Positions 23,494-31,152 of a stretch of DNA of 64,000 nt are shown piece by piece. Made by a program: the position numbers and the translations under genes. Source of the stretch: CALMEH01 sp031409875 (lineage in GTDB: Bacteria > Acidobacteriota > Blastocatellia > Pyrinomonadales > Pyrinomonadaceae); the NCBI GenBank assembly GCA_031409875.1, contig JANNYB010000047.1, positions 19,797 through 83,796 on the forward strand, read 5' to 3'. The notes beneath the pieces are model-generated. The model did not search any database and was not told the DNA's origin. It saw only the letters and a list, made by a program, of their open reading frames with translations. Every line of letters starts with the position of its first letter. The stretch's first letter is position 1.

Positions 23494-23943
23494 ATGATTA
23501 TTAAATTATTTCGCAACTTAAAAACTAATCTTTTTGTATTAATGGCTTTGACGCTTTTCTTGGTTTTTGCTTTCTCGATTAACTCGTCTGCTCAAACGCA
23601 ATCAAAGCCAAAAATATTAACTTTGACTATTAAATTAGAAGATGAATTCAATCCTAATTTTAAGTTGTGTATGCCAATTGAGGCAGATGTGCCGATTGAA
23701 GTTTCGTGGACGAAGGGCGAAATTAAAAGCAGTATTTCAGCTTTATTACGCAAACCTGAAGGCGAATTTTATCGTGTTAAATTCACACTCAAGGAAGGCA
23801 CAGCAGAAAGCACTATTTACAATGAAATGGTTGAGCCAAAACTCAAACTGGAAAAGATTTTTGAACAAACATTTATCGCGTCAAGCGTTTTCGAGAACTA
23901 CTATACAAAGAGTTTATTATTGTCGAAAAAAGCCTGCAAATAA
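23494..23943 (+). CDS. Secreted protein of unknown function
   Basis: 149 residues. Signal peptide (NLFVLMALTLFLVFAFSINSSAQ, cleavage near residue 33). The mature part is beta-rich (LTLTIKLEDEF, IEVSWTKGEIKSSISALLRK) with single Cys residues at about 59 and 148. No family recognised. No Shine-Dalgarno sequence is seen. The 3' end runs into a small decayed cassette, so the C-terminus may not be native. Confidence 0.55.
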   Translation: MIIKLFRNLKTNLFVLMALTLFLVFAFSINSSAQTQSKPKILTLTIKLEDEFNPNFKLCMPIEADVPIEVSWTKGEIKSSISALLRKPEGEFYRVKFTLKEGTAESTIYNEMVEPKLKLEKIFEQTFIASSVFENYYTKSLLLSKKACK

Positions 23944-24025
23944 CGGCACCACCGTCATTGAACATTTATTCATAAATCCGAAACGGCTGGATAAATTAAC
24001 CGGAAAAGAGTATTCTGTTTTCGTT

Positions 24026-24268
24026 ATGAACACCGTTAAAGCCTACGAAGAAGTTGTTGATTTTATTGCCGCCGGGACAACGCCGCAGAATGTTATTGCG
24101 TTTCGTCCGTCGGAGGCGGCGCAAAATCGGGTTGAGGATTTGCTGTCGCGTGAAAAAGAAGGCGATTTGTCGTCTGCGGAAAAGAGCGAACTCGACCATT
24201 ATTTGCAGATTGAACACTTAATGCGCCTTGCAAAAGCCCGCGCCCGCGATTTTCTGCCGAATGAGTAA
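24026..24268 (+). CDS. Small partner protein of an HNH cassette
   Basis: 80 residues from the ATG at 24026. The motif string VVDFIAAGTTPQNVIAFRPSEAAQNRVEDLLSREKEGDLSSAEKSELDHYLQIEHLMRLAKARARDFL is a recurring small helical protein normally encoded directly ahead of an HNH endonuclease. The 3' end overlaps an HNH-like start codon at 24261. The frame upstream of 24026 is open for longer but does not resemble the family, so the shorter start is preferred. Confidence 0.75.
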   Translation: MNTVKAYEEVVDFIAAGTTPQNVIAFRPSEAAQNRVEDLLSREKEGDLSSAEKSELDHYLQIEHLMRLAKARARDFLPNE

Positions 24269-24325
24269 ATATATCAGTTCCGAAGTGCGGCAGATTGTGG
24301 CAAGTCGCGTCAACTTAGCCGCTCA
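24261..24325 (+). pseudogene. Truncated 5' end of an HNH endonuclease gene
   Basis: ATG at 24261 overlaps the end of the preceding gene by eight bases. It reads MSKYISSEVRQIVASRVN, the usual first residues of the HNH enzyme that accompanies this partner. After about 18 codons the sequence runs into the 3' end of the convergent amidohydrolase gene, so the catalytic part is gone. Confidence 0.6.
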
Positions 24326-25669
24326 AAGCATTTTCAATGCAATTTCTTTCATCTTAATTTTCAATTCTTTTTCATCAATCCGCTTCGCTTCGCCGCTGCG
24401 GTAGATTTCTTCGCCCGCGACGATTGTTAAGCAAACATCACGCGCATTTGAAGCGAAAAGAAGTGCGGAATGAATGTCGTGAACGGGCATTTGTGCGGTG
24501 TTTTCGAGCGAAACGGCGATGATGTCGGCTTGCTTTCCGGCTTCCAAACTTCCGATTTCTTTTTCTAATCCTAAACTTTTTGCGCCGCCGAGTGTTGCGG
24601 TTTCGATGACTTCTTTTGCGCTCAAAAATCTTTTTGTTTCAGGCAGATTTCGTGCAAAAAGTGCGGCAAATCGGGCTTCTTCCAAGATGTCGCAGGTGTT
24701 GTTGCTTGCCATCGAATCGCTGCCGAAAGCGGTTTTTATTTTTGCGTCGAGAAATTTTTCGAGCGGTGCGATGCCGTGTCCAAATTTGGCGTTTGATTTC
24801 GGGCAATGTGCAATGCGTGTGTCGGTTTCGGCGATGATTTTTATATCGTTTTCGGAAACTTTGACGCAATGTGCGAGAAGCGGTTTTGCTTGTAAAACGC
24901 CGATGTTTGCGAGATATTGAACGGAAGAAACGTGCGGCGTGTTCCATTCAAAACCGCCTTTTTTGTAAAGTTCCGCGAAAAGTCCTGCGCCGTGTTTCAT
25001 AAAATTTTCTTCGTCGTTGGATTCGGCGGCGTGAATCGTGATTTTGATATTTTCTTGAGTTGCGTATTCGGTAATTTTTTCAAACAGCGCACGGCTGACC
25101 GTGTAAGGCGAATGCGGCGAAAGTCCGATTTTGACGAGTTCGGTTTCCGTAGATTTTAATTCGAGAAATTTTTCCTTCAAACGCGCAAAATCTTCCGAAG
25201 CATTTTCGTTGACAGGCGAAAATTCGGTTTCTTGAAATAAAATTCCGCGCAAACCGTTTGTTTTCAACGCTTCAAATCCGGCTTTGCTAAAACGTCCGAT
25301 GTCGCCGAAACAAGTTACGCCGGCGCGTGCGCCTTCGAGTGCGCCGAAAATTGCGGCGTGTTTTACGTCTTCATCTGTCAAAATTTCGCCGCGTGTTTTC
25401 GTCAATTTCATCAGCCACGCAAAAAAATCCGCGTCAAATTCATCGAGAAATCCGCGCATTGCCGTAATTTCCAAATGCGAATGAGCATTAACAAATCCGG
25501 GCAAAATCGCCGCTTCACCGAGATTTTCGTGAATCGCTTCGGGAAAGTTTTCGAGTAAATCAGCACGTTTCCCAACCGCGACAATTTTATCTTTTTCAAA
25601 CGCAATCGCACCGTCCGAAATCTGTTCGGCGGAAATCGGTAAAACGTAATTTGCTGATAAAATTTTCAT
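24323..25669 (-). CDS. Amidohydrolase, SAH/MTA/cytosine or aminodeoxyfutalosine deaminase-like
   Basis: 448 residues from the ATG at 25669. Metal ligands: NAHSHLE (His63, His65), HAAES (His near 210), LAHCVK and GSDSMASNN (Asp near 305), plus HCPKSNAKFGHGIAP. This is the ATZ/TRZ family that deaminates purine- or pyrimidine-like rings with one zinc or iron. The FWLMKLTKTR-like helix and the chain length also fit aminodeoxyfutalosine deaminase of the alternative menaquinone route; substrate cannot be told from sequence alone. Its 3' end has cut into the HNH remnant on the other strand. Confidence 0.82.
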   Translation of the reverse strand: MKILSANYVLPISAEQISDGAIAFEKDKIVAVGKRADLLENFPEAIHENLGEAAILPGFVNAHSHLEITAMRGFLDEFDADFFAWLMKLTKTRGEILTDEDVKHAAIFGALEGARAGVTCFGDIGRFSKAGFEALKTNGLRGILFQETEFSPVNENASEDFARLKEKFLELKSTETELVKIGLSPHSPYTVSRALFEKITEYATQENIKITIHAAESNDEENFMKHGAGLFAELYKKGGFEWNTPHVSSVQYLANIGVLQAKPLLAHCVKVSENDIKIIAETDTRIAHCPKSNAKFGHGIAPLEKFLDAKIKTAFGSDSMASNNTCDILEEARFAALFARNLPETKRFLSAKEVIETATLGGAKSLGLEKEIGSLEAGKQADIIAVSLENTAQMPVHDIHSALLFASNARDVCLTIVAGEEIYRSGEAKRIDEKELKIKMKEIALKML

Positions 25670-25681
25670 AAACAAAAGACG

Positions 25682-25780
25682 AATCTATCATTTATCATCT
25701 TTCATCTATCAGCTATTTAGAAGGTAAAATTTTTACACTTTCTATATAACTGATAGATGATAGATGATAGATGATAGATT
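25682..25780. repeat. Heptamer array, facing arms (unit gatagat)
   Basis: Left arm atctatcatttatcatc (25684-25712), right arm with three gatagat units (25751-25779). A close relative lies at 49391-49487, which shares the flanking ttctatataactgatag-type junction. Confidence 0.9.
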
Positions 25781-25801
25781 TTTTATATCACATTGTGAGC
25801 G

Positions 25802-25826
25802 GATCGCTACCGCTCGCTGTTCTGAC
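25802..25826. repeat. Short palindrome family ccgctcgc, copy 1
   Basis: gatcgctaccgctcgctgt then tctgac. Related copies lie at 39651-39674 and 40159-40182. Here it supplies the last codons (SQNSER) of the lytic transglycosylase. Confidence 0.6.
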
Positions 25827-26382
25827 TTTTCATACGTTCCAGAATTTCCGTAACGTAACTGCGCGTCGAAGGAATATTTATGTTTTTGATAAATTCCGTT
25901 TCGGTCATTGTTTTGGCTGCTTCGGGCGATTTGCTCCAATCGGTAACGCGGCTCGCGCCGGCATTGTAGGCGGCGAGCGTCATCGGGATTTCGGCGGGAA
26001 AACCGCGATAATTTTCGCGCATTTTTTCGAGATACCAACAGCCGACTTGAATATTCGTTTCCGGGTCGCGCAAAAATTCGTTGAGATTTTCTTCCGTCTG
26101 TTTTTCAAATTCCTGAAGCTGGGTTTTTTTCGCCCATTCACGCGCCACAGTCGGCGTAACCTGCATCAAACCGACTTCTTTATCCGCGCCGATTTTCCAC
26201 GCGCGAAAATACGTTTCCTGATAAATCACGCTCCAAACCAGTTTTTCTTCCAGATTATAAACTTTCGCGTAACGCGCAATCGCTCCATCGTAGCGATGAA
26301 TCCAATAATCTCTAAAAAAATAAAGCCCGACCGCCGAAGAAACGGTCAACAAAATCAAAATTAGAACAATATAACGACGCAT
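25807..26382 (-). CDS. Membrane-anchored lytic transglycosylase (GH23)
   Basis: 191 residues. An N-terminal membrane anchor (RRYIVLILILLTVSSAVGLYFF) leads into a compact SLT domain with catalytic Glu56 in SVIYQETYF, EVGLMQVTPTVA and LAAYNAGASRV. A second peptidoglycan hydrolase in the window, unrelated in layout to the TPR enzyme at 19786. The last few codons come from a short palindromic repeat, so the native C-terminus may have been trimmed. It starts eight bases after the small gene at 26391. Confidence 0.92.
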   Translation of the reverse strand: MRRYIVLILILLTVSSAVGLYFFRDYWIHRYDGAIARYAKVYNLEEKLVWSVIYQETYFRAWKIGADKEVGLMQVTPTVAREWAKKTQLQEFEKQTEENLNEFLRDPETNIQVGCWYLEKMRENYRGFPAEIPMTLAAYNAGASRVTDWSKSPEAAKTMTETEFIKNINIPSTRSYVTEILERMKSQNSER

Positions 26383-26390
26383 TTTGCAGA

Positions 26391-26588
26391 TTAAATTTTT
26401 ACTTTGCGGGATTTGAGTGGTTCGTTTTGAGTTTCTTTGTCGGAGTTTGAATCGTCAAGCGTTAATTCCGTTGAAAAATTTCCCGTCCGCACTTTTTCGG
26501 CAAATAAATCAATATCATAATCGGCTTCGCGGGACATTTCCTGCCGAATTTGCAATAAAACTTCTAAAAATTTCGGGCGGCGATACAT
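26391..26588 (-). CDS. Small conserved protein of unknown function
   Basis: 65 residues: MYRRPKFLEVLLQIRQEMSREADYDIDLFAEKVRTG, then a polar tail. The N-terminal half looks like a helical motif shared by short proteins in Cyanobacteria and Acidobacteria (MYR-x-P-x-F-L-x-V-L-x-x-I-R). It directly precedes the lytic transglycosylase, with eight bases between, and follows the PIN gene across a heptamer hairpin, so an antitoxin role for the PIN protein is possible but untested. Confidence 0.55.
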   Translation of the reverse strand: MYRRPKFLEVLLQIRQEMSREADYDIDLFAEKVRTGNFSTELTLDDSNSDKETQNEPLKSRKVKI

Positions 26589-26593
26589 AATTT

Positions 26594-26652
26594 AGTGAAA
26601 AGTGAATAGTGAATAGTGAATACAATCTTTTCACTATTCACTTTTCACTATC
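26594..26652. repeat. Heptamer array, facing arms (unit agtgaat)
   Basis: Left arm agtgaaaagtgaatagtgaa (26594-26623), right arm ttcactattcacttttcacta (26630-26650). It fills the gap between the PIN gene and the small gene. Confidence 0.9.
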
Positions 26653-27111
26653 TCAACTATGCACTAAAAATTCAGGCGTAACAATCATCGGCACGAAAAA
26701 TCCGGCGGCGGTGTTGAAAAGCCTGATTCTGGCTTGGCGGCGGACGTTTGCCAGATGCCCGAAATTCCACGTTACGAGATAATCAATTTTATGAAACGAA
26801 GCGATTGCAACGTGAAACGCATCGGCGAGAAATTTTCGATGAAAAATGCCGCGTGAAATGTAACCTTCCGCCAAAATCGCCACCTCTTCGGCAAATTCCA
26901 ATTCGGGAAGCGGTTCGAGAATTTTCAGATAACCACTACGATGCGGTTCAACCAGACGTTCGATTTCGCGCCGCACCAGAATCGAGCTAAACGGTTGATA
27001 TTCAAAGAGTTCGTGTTCCCACCAACGAATCGTCAAATCCCGCCGAAAAGGTTCGCCGTTATCCAAATACGCACCAACAACCGAGGTTTCAAGATATAAA
27101 CTTTGTTTCAT
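26653..27111 (-). CDS. PIN-domain protein (VapC-like)
   Basis: 152 residues. PIN acidic residues: SLYLETSVVGAYL (Glu near 7), RREIERL (Glu), KFLADAFHVAIASFHKIDYLVTWNFGHLAN (Asp, with the typical D-AxHVA pattern and TWNxxHLA). These are the marks of the PIN group that often starts LETSV instead of LDTSV. No antitoxin overlaps its start; it lies six bases after the POTRA protein gene. RNase activity is inferred. Confidence 0.88.
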   Translation of the reverse strand: MKQSLYLETSVVGAYLDNGEPFRRDLTIRWWEHELFEYQPFSSILVRREIERLVEPHRSGYLKILEPLPELEFAEEVAILAEGYISRGIFHRKFLADAFHVAIASFHKIDYLVTWNFGHLANVRRQARIRLFNTAAGFFVPMIVTPEFLVHS

Positions 27112-27117
27112 TTATTT

Positions 27118-27702
27118 TTAATTCGCGCAACAATCTTCTTCATCATCATTCGGCATTTCGTCAATGTAAAATACAATAATTATAGTCGTTGCCGAGTTGA
27201 CTTCCTCCGAAACCGAAACTTTTGCCTCTGCAAATCCGCGATTTTTCAAAAATTCTTTAATGATTTTTTTCGCTTTGTTAAAATCCTGCGGTTGATAAGG
27301 TTCTCCGGCTTTAATTTTTAGATTTTTCTCACGCAATTCAGCCAAAATTTCTTCTTTTTTGACATACCGCAAACCGTCAAAATTAATTTCAGCGACAAGC
27401 GGTAATTCGTGAACTTGAAAGATGACATTTACGCCACCGCGAACACCTGTTTCGATAATCACGCCTGTATCAGTCGTGTTGAAAACACCAAGCGCGAGAA
27501 GTGATTGCAAATCTTCTTGAACTCGTTTTTGGTCAAATTTGTCGCCTGCACGGGTTTTGATTGACTTTAGAAGTTCTTCATCAGTCAAACGACGATTGCC
27601 TATAATATCAAGATTTTCGACAAGTTTATTTTCATTCTGTGCAAAAACATTTAAGGTCAAACTAATCAAGAAAATCAAAAAAATAAATCTGAACTTTTTC
27701 AT
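27118..27702 (-). CDS. Secreted POTRA-domain protein lacking a beta barrel
   Basis: 194 residues. Signal peptide (KKFRFIFLIFLISLTLNVFAQ) followed by two POTRA modules: VENLDIIGNRRLTDEELLKSIKTRAGDKFD (about 29-58) and VAEINFDGLRYVKKEEILAELREKNLKIKAGEPYQPQDFNKAKKIIKEFLKNRGFAEAKV (about 105-160). It ends with an acidic Cys-pair tail (DDEEDCCAN). BamA and TamA carry POTRA domains ahead of an outer-membrane barrel; here the protein stops before it. It may be a free periplasmic chaperone or an assembly cofactor. Operon with the genes on either side (8 and 6 bases). Confidence 0.82.
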   Translation of the reverse strand: MKKFRFIFLIFLISLTLNVFAQNENKLVENLDIIGNRRLTDEELLKSIKTRAGDKFDQKRVQEDLQSLLALGVFNTTDTGVIIETGVRGGVNVIFQVHELPLVAEINFDGLRYVKKEEILAELREKNLKIKAGEPYQPQDFNKAKKIIKEFLKNRGFAEAKVSVSEEVNSATTIIIVFYIDEMPNDDEEDCCAN

Positions 27703-27710
27703 TTTGCATC

Positions 27711-29282
27711 CTATCTTTTAATCGGCACGAAAAGGACTTTCGAGTTTTGAAAATCGAACGTCAGGCGATAATTTTTCAAGAAATTTCCGCCTAAAATTCC
27801 CATCTGTTCAAAGCCGGAAGATTCGTTAATCATATCCAAATCAAGCGCGATGGCGACAATTGAGCGGCGACTTTCTTTGCCGAATGTTACGCGCGGAAGA
27901 ATAAAAACGGGCATTTCTTCGGTTTCGCCGGCTGAACCGACAACTTTGATTTTGTCGCGCACTTGAAAACGGCTCATTGCATCCATTCCGGCAACTACAT
28001 CGGATATTACCGAAAGACTCGCGCCCGTGTCAACGATAAAATTCAGGCGCGGTTCGATGCCTTCAATCTGCACTTCGCCGCTCAGAAAACCGCCCGAAGT
28101 CAGACGCAAAGGCAAAACTAAACCTTCGGATTCGCTGATTTGTTCACGCGGCGAATCTTTTCTGAGCAACGAAAAACTCGTGTCGCCGTAGTCAATCGTC
28201 GTCAGAAATTTTGAAATCAGAGACAAGCCGATATAACCGTCAATGCCTTCATTTATCGAATGAAACGGGCGAATATAAACTGGCACGTTTTTGATGGCGA
28301 CATCGCCGATTTCAACGCGATTTAAGAAACCATAAACGATTTCAAATTTCCCGTTGCCGCCGAAACCTTTCGCTTTTCCGCCGCTGGCAACCGGCGAAAT
28401 ATCGAGTTTTTCCGCCGTTTGTTTGGAAATCACCGAAATTCCCGAACCCGTATCGAGAACAAAATTCAAAGGTTTATCGGATTTATTGACGCGAAGCTGA
28501 ATTACGGGACGGTCATTGACGAGAGCAAAGGTAACTTTTGTTTGACGTTTGCCGCCGATTTCATAAAGCGAAGATTTGTTACCCAAATATTCCAAAAAAT
28601 CAATCAAACCTTTGATTCGTTCGCGGCGGTCAATGTCGCTGCGCGGCGAAATCCGCAAAAATTCGCGGTAGGCTTGAGCGGATTCTTTGTATTTTTCGGC
28701 GCGGGCGGAAATTTGCGCCAACGCAAAAATGTAATCCGGCTCTTTGCCGTCAATATAAACGGCGTTTCGCATCGCGTCGAGACTGTCGAAAATACGGTTT
28801 TCGTAAAAATCCAACATTCCGAGTCCAGCCCACGCCAACGCTTGACGGCGATTGAGATTCAAAGAATTATTCAGCGCAATTTCGGCTTCTTTGAAATTTC
28901 CGGCGTTTAAAATCGTCATTCCCAAAACAGCAAAAGCATACGAATTTTGCGGCTCGGCGGTGCAAACATCAAAAGACAATTTATAAGATTCAAAAAGTCG
29001 TCTCTGCTTCATCAAAACGTAAGCCAAACTGATTTTCACTTTTGAATTTTGCGGATTTCGTTCGAGCAATCCGCGCAGAATCTTTTCGGCTTCTATTAAA
29101 TTTCCGTTGCGCGTCAGTTTTTCGGCTTGCTTTAGAACTTTTTTAATTTCATCGGTTTGAACCTGCGCTTCGTCCGTATTTGCCAAAGCAACAGACGAAA
29201 ACGCGAACAACAAACAAACGATTAAAAGCGGCAAAAAAGGGCGTTTGATGCGAAAAGGGAAAGAAATTTCTTTGTCTCTCAT
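27711..29282 (-). CDS. Exported TPR protein with two retropepsin-like protease lobes
   Basis: 523 residues from the ATG at 29282, which has an AGGAG ribosome binding site; the earlier TTG is not convincing. A signal peptide (about 1-34) leads into TPR repeats (about 45-215), then two aspartic-protease lobes with active-site strands FVLDTGSGISV (Asp277) and FIVDTGASLSV (Asp418). Both lobes in one chain resemble a pepsin-type duplication built from retropepsin domains, so the enzyme may work as a monomer. Periplasmic substrate unknown. Confidence 0.88.
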   Translation of the reverse strand: MRDKEISFPFRIKRPFLPLLIVCLLFAFSSVALANTDEAQVQTDEIKKVLKQAEKLTRNGNLIEAEKILRGLLERNPQNSKVKISLAYVLMKQRRLFESYKLSFDVCTAEPQNSYAFAVLGMTILNAGNFKEAEIALNNSLNLNRRQALAWAGLGMLDFYENRIFDSLDAMRNAVYIDGKEPDYIFALAQISARAEKYKESAQAYREFLRISPRSDIDRRERIKGLIDFLEYLGNKSSLYEIGGKRQTKVTFALVNDRPVIQLRVNKSDKPLNFVLDTGSGISVISKQTAEKLDISPVASGGKAKGFGGNGKFEIVYGFLNRVEIGDVAIKNVPVYIRPFHSINEGIDGYIGLSLISKFLTTIDYGDTSFSLLRKDSPREQISESEGLVLPLRLTSGGFLSGEVQIEGIEPRLNFIVDTGASLSVISDVVAGMDAMSRFQVRDKIKVVGSAGETEEMPVFILPRVTFGKESRRSIVAIALDLDMINESSGFEQMGILGGNFLKNYRLTFDFQNSKVLFVPIKR

Positions 29283-29316
29283 AAACAACTCCTGTAAATG
29301 TCTTGTCAAGCCGTTC

Positions 29317-29979
29317 TCATTTCAGAATCTCTCCTGTTTTGAGCGACCACAAGACTAAATCCAACTCATCAAAATCAATTTTGAGGTTTTCAGCTAAGTT
29401 TTTTACTTCTTTTTCAATCGTTAGATACTTCAAACGGGTATTTGGTGGCTTTGGGTCAGAAATTATTTTTAGCTCTGCTAAACTCCGCAAGATGTGTTTG
29501 TCCAAAATCGCATAACCTTTCAAACCGATATTTCGCAAATAATGGCTCGCTTCTTTATAGCCTAAACCTTTGATACGCTTCTCTTTAACCAGCCAATCGC
29601 GGCGTTCAAAATCATCATCGAAACTGCTCAATTTTTCGCGCAGACGCATTCCGCAATGCTCTTGTAAAAAATCGCGTGAAGCAACAATATAACCGCTTCG
29701 CGCTCGCGGATAACGATGTTTGCCGACGAGTTTGTTCATCAATTCGTCGTGCGTTCCGGTGAGCAAAATCGGTCGCACCGCTTCAATCGAATTCAATCCC
29801 ATCCGCGCCGAACATCCGCCGGTAAAAAAACAATAAACCATTTCTTCCCAAAGTTTTTCGTCCGTTCCGCTTTCCCAAATCGCATCAAATTCGGCAATTC
29901 TCTGCCGAACATCCGCACCGCGCTCAATGTAAGCCGTTTTTATTCTTTCAATTGTTAAAGGTATGTGTTCTTTTTTCAC
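29317..29979 (-). CDS. ogg: 8-oxoguanine DNA glycosylase/AP lyase, Ogg2 type
   Basis: 220 residues. Helix-hairpin-helix plus catalytic motif: RIKGLGYKEASHYLRNIG with Lys142 and AILDKHILRSL with Asp160, the Ogg2 arrangement, and the C-terminal LVLWSLKTGEILK. The enzyme removes oxidised guanine and cuts the abasic site. Ogg2 is best known from Archaea and thermophilic bacteria, so a transfer origin is possible. Its start lies 32 bases inside the upstream xdhC gene, so the two are co-translated. Confidence 0.92.
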   Translation of the reverse strand: MKKEHIPLTIERIKTAYIERGADVRQRIAEFDAIWESGTDEKLWEEMVYCFFTGGCSARMGLNSIEAVRPILLTGTHDELMNKLVGKHRYPRARSGYIVASRDFLQEHCGMRLREKLSSFDDDFERRDWLVKEKRIKGLGYKEASHYLRNIGLKGYAILDKHILRSLAELKIISDPKPPNTRLKYLTIEKEVKNLAENLKIDFDELDLVLWSLKTGEILK

Positions 29980-31006
29980 GAGAAATTATATCAATTTTAT
30001 TCCTTTCAACAGTTGATTGCAATGGATTGTTTTCAAATTCAGAAGCCTTATTTTTCACCGCAATAATTTCCGCCGCAATCGAAACCGCGATTTCTTCGGG
30101 CGTGTGCGAATTTATCGGCAAACCAATCGGCGTATGAATTTGCGATAGTTTTTCTTTGTCAAAGCCTTCTTTTTCAAGAGTTTTCAAAAGCGTTTTCATC
30201 TTCGCTTTGCTTCCGAGAACGCCGAAATATTTAAAGTTTTTATCAAACAATTGTCGAATCACAATCTCATCAAATTTATATCCAAGCGTCATCACAACGA
30301 CATAAATATTTTCGCCCGATTCAATAAATTCGTCAATGTTTTCATAACTTTCAATAATTTTCTTCTCGTGAACAAACTCATTTTTCGCCAAAGTATTCAA
30401 ATCGCTGCGGTCATCAAAAAGCGAAATATGAAAATCCATTTTCGACATTAATTCCGAAAGCGCAAGCGCACAATGCCCGCCGCCGATGATGAAAAGTTTG
30501 TTTTTATAGCCGAGCTTTTCCTCGTAAATAAATTCGTTTTCGCCAAATTTTTCAAATCGAAAATCAAAATCATCGCTTTGGTTTTCCAAGATTTGAAATT
30601 TGAAATTTGAAATTTGAAATTTGAAATTACGATAATTTTTCAGCGCACGAATAACTTTTTCAACACTTTGCAAATGCGAAGAATCAAGCTGAAAAATAAT
30701 AACCGTCTGTCTGCCCGAACAAATCATCCCACTCGAATTTGCCGCGTTTTTCCGATGAACCTGCTCAAAAACTTCTGTAATTCGTAATTCGTAATTCGTA
30801 ATTCGTAATTTAGCTTTTTCCGCAAGCGCAACTTCCATCAAGCCGCCGCCGATGCTTCCACACATTGCATCTTCGGCAACAATCATCTTAAACCCAACTC
30901 TGCCCGGCGAACTTCCAACACTTTCCGCCACCACAAGAAGCATCACCGATTCGCCTCGCGCCAACTTCCCTGCGGCAAATTTCCAAAGTTCAAGTTCTCT
31001 GTTCAT
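29948..31006 (-). CDS. xdhC: XdhC-family molybdenum cofactor insertion protein
   Basis: 352 residues from the ATG at 31006, which has a -10-like box seven bases upstream; a longer frame exists. XdhC features: SVGSSPGRVGFKMIVAEDAMCGSIGGGLME (about 28-57), the central LFIIGGGHCALALSELMSKMDFHISLFDDR Rossmann segment and LGSKAKMKTLLKTLEKEG plus THTPIGLPINSHTPEEIAVSIAAEIIA. It sulfurates and inserts the molybdopterin cofactor into xanthine dehydrogenase, encoded at 34620 and 39228. Two in-frame heptamer arrays interrupt it: LRITNYELRITE (30777-30811) and NFKFQISNFKFQ (30586-30632), both in linkers. Confidence 0.92.
   Translation of the reverse strand: MNRELELWKFAAGKLARGESVMLLVVAESVGSSPGRVGFKMIVAEDAMCGSIGGGLMEVALAEKAKLRITNYELRITEVFEQVHRKNAANSSGMICSGRQTVIIFQLDSSHLQSVEKVIRALKNYRNFKFQISNFKFQILENQSDDFDFRFEKFGENEFIYEEKLGYKNKLFIIGGGHCALALSELMSKMDFHISLFDDRSDLNTLAKNEFVHEKKIIESYENIDEFIESGENIYVVVMTLGYKFDEIVIRQLFDKNFKYFGVLGSKAKMKTLLKTLEKEGFDKEKLSQIHTPIGLPINSHTPEEIAVSIAAEIIAVKNKASEFENNPLQSTVERNKIDIISREKRTHTFNN
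30586..30632. repeat. In-frame heptamer array in xdhC (unit gaaattt)
   Basis: Five perfect gaaattt units, read on the minus strand as NFKFQISNFKFQIL. A related array lies in xdhA (39996-40049). Confidence 0.9.
30777..30811. repeat. In-frame heptamer array in xdhC (unit aattcgt)
   Basis: Four to five aattcgt units, read on the minus strand as LRITNYELRIT between two conserved XdhC blocks. Confidence 0.9.
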
Positions 31007-31013
31007 CAACAAA

Positions 31014-31019
31014 ATTCTA
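31014..31019 (-). promoter_or_regulatory. -10-like box TAGAAT before xdhC
   Basis: TAGAAT on the minus strand ends seven bases before the ATG at 31006, with no Shine-Dalgarno, again the geometry of a leaderless message. No good -35 box was found. Confidence 0.3.
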
Positions 31020-31152
31020 CCGCATTCCACCGCAAATTTCGCCTTCCGGTTTTTTTTCAAAAAAGTGCGTTACGTTTTGCAAGAAACCGACACATATAAC
31101 CGAAGCGCGAAATTTGTAGCTTTAAAAATAAAAATTTAAATGAGGAAAAAAT

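Noticed and set aside
23642..24025. Extended 5' part of the frame ending at 24268
   Set aside because: The first ~128 codons overlap the secreted-protein gene out of frame and look non-protein-like; the family-like part begins at 24026.
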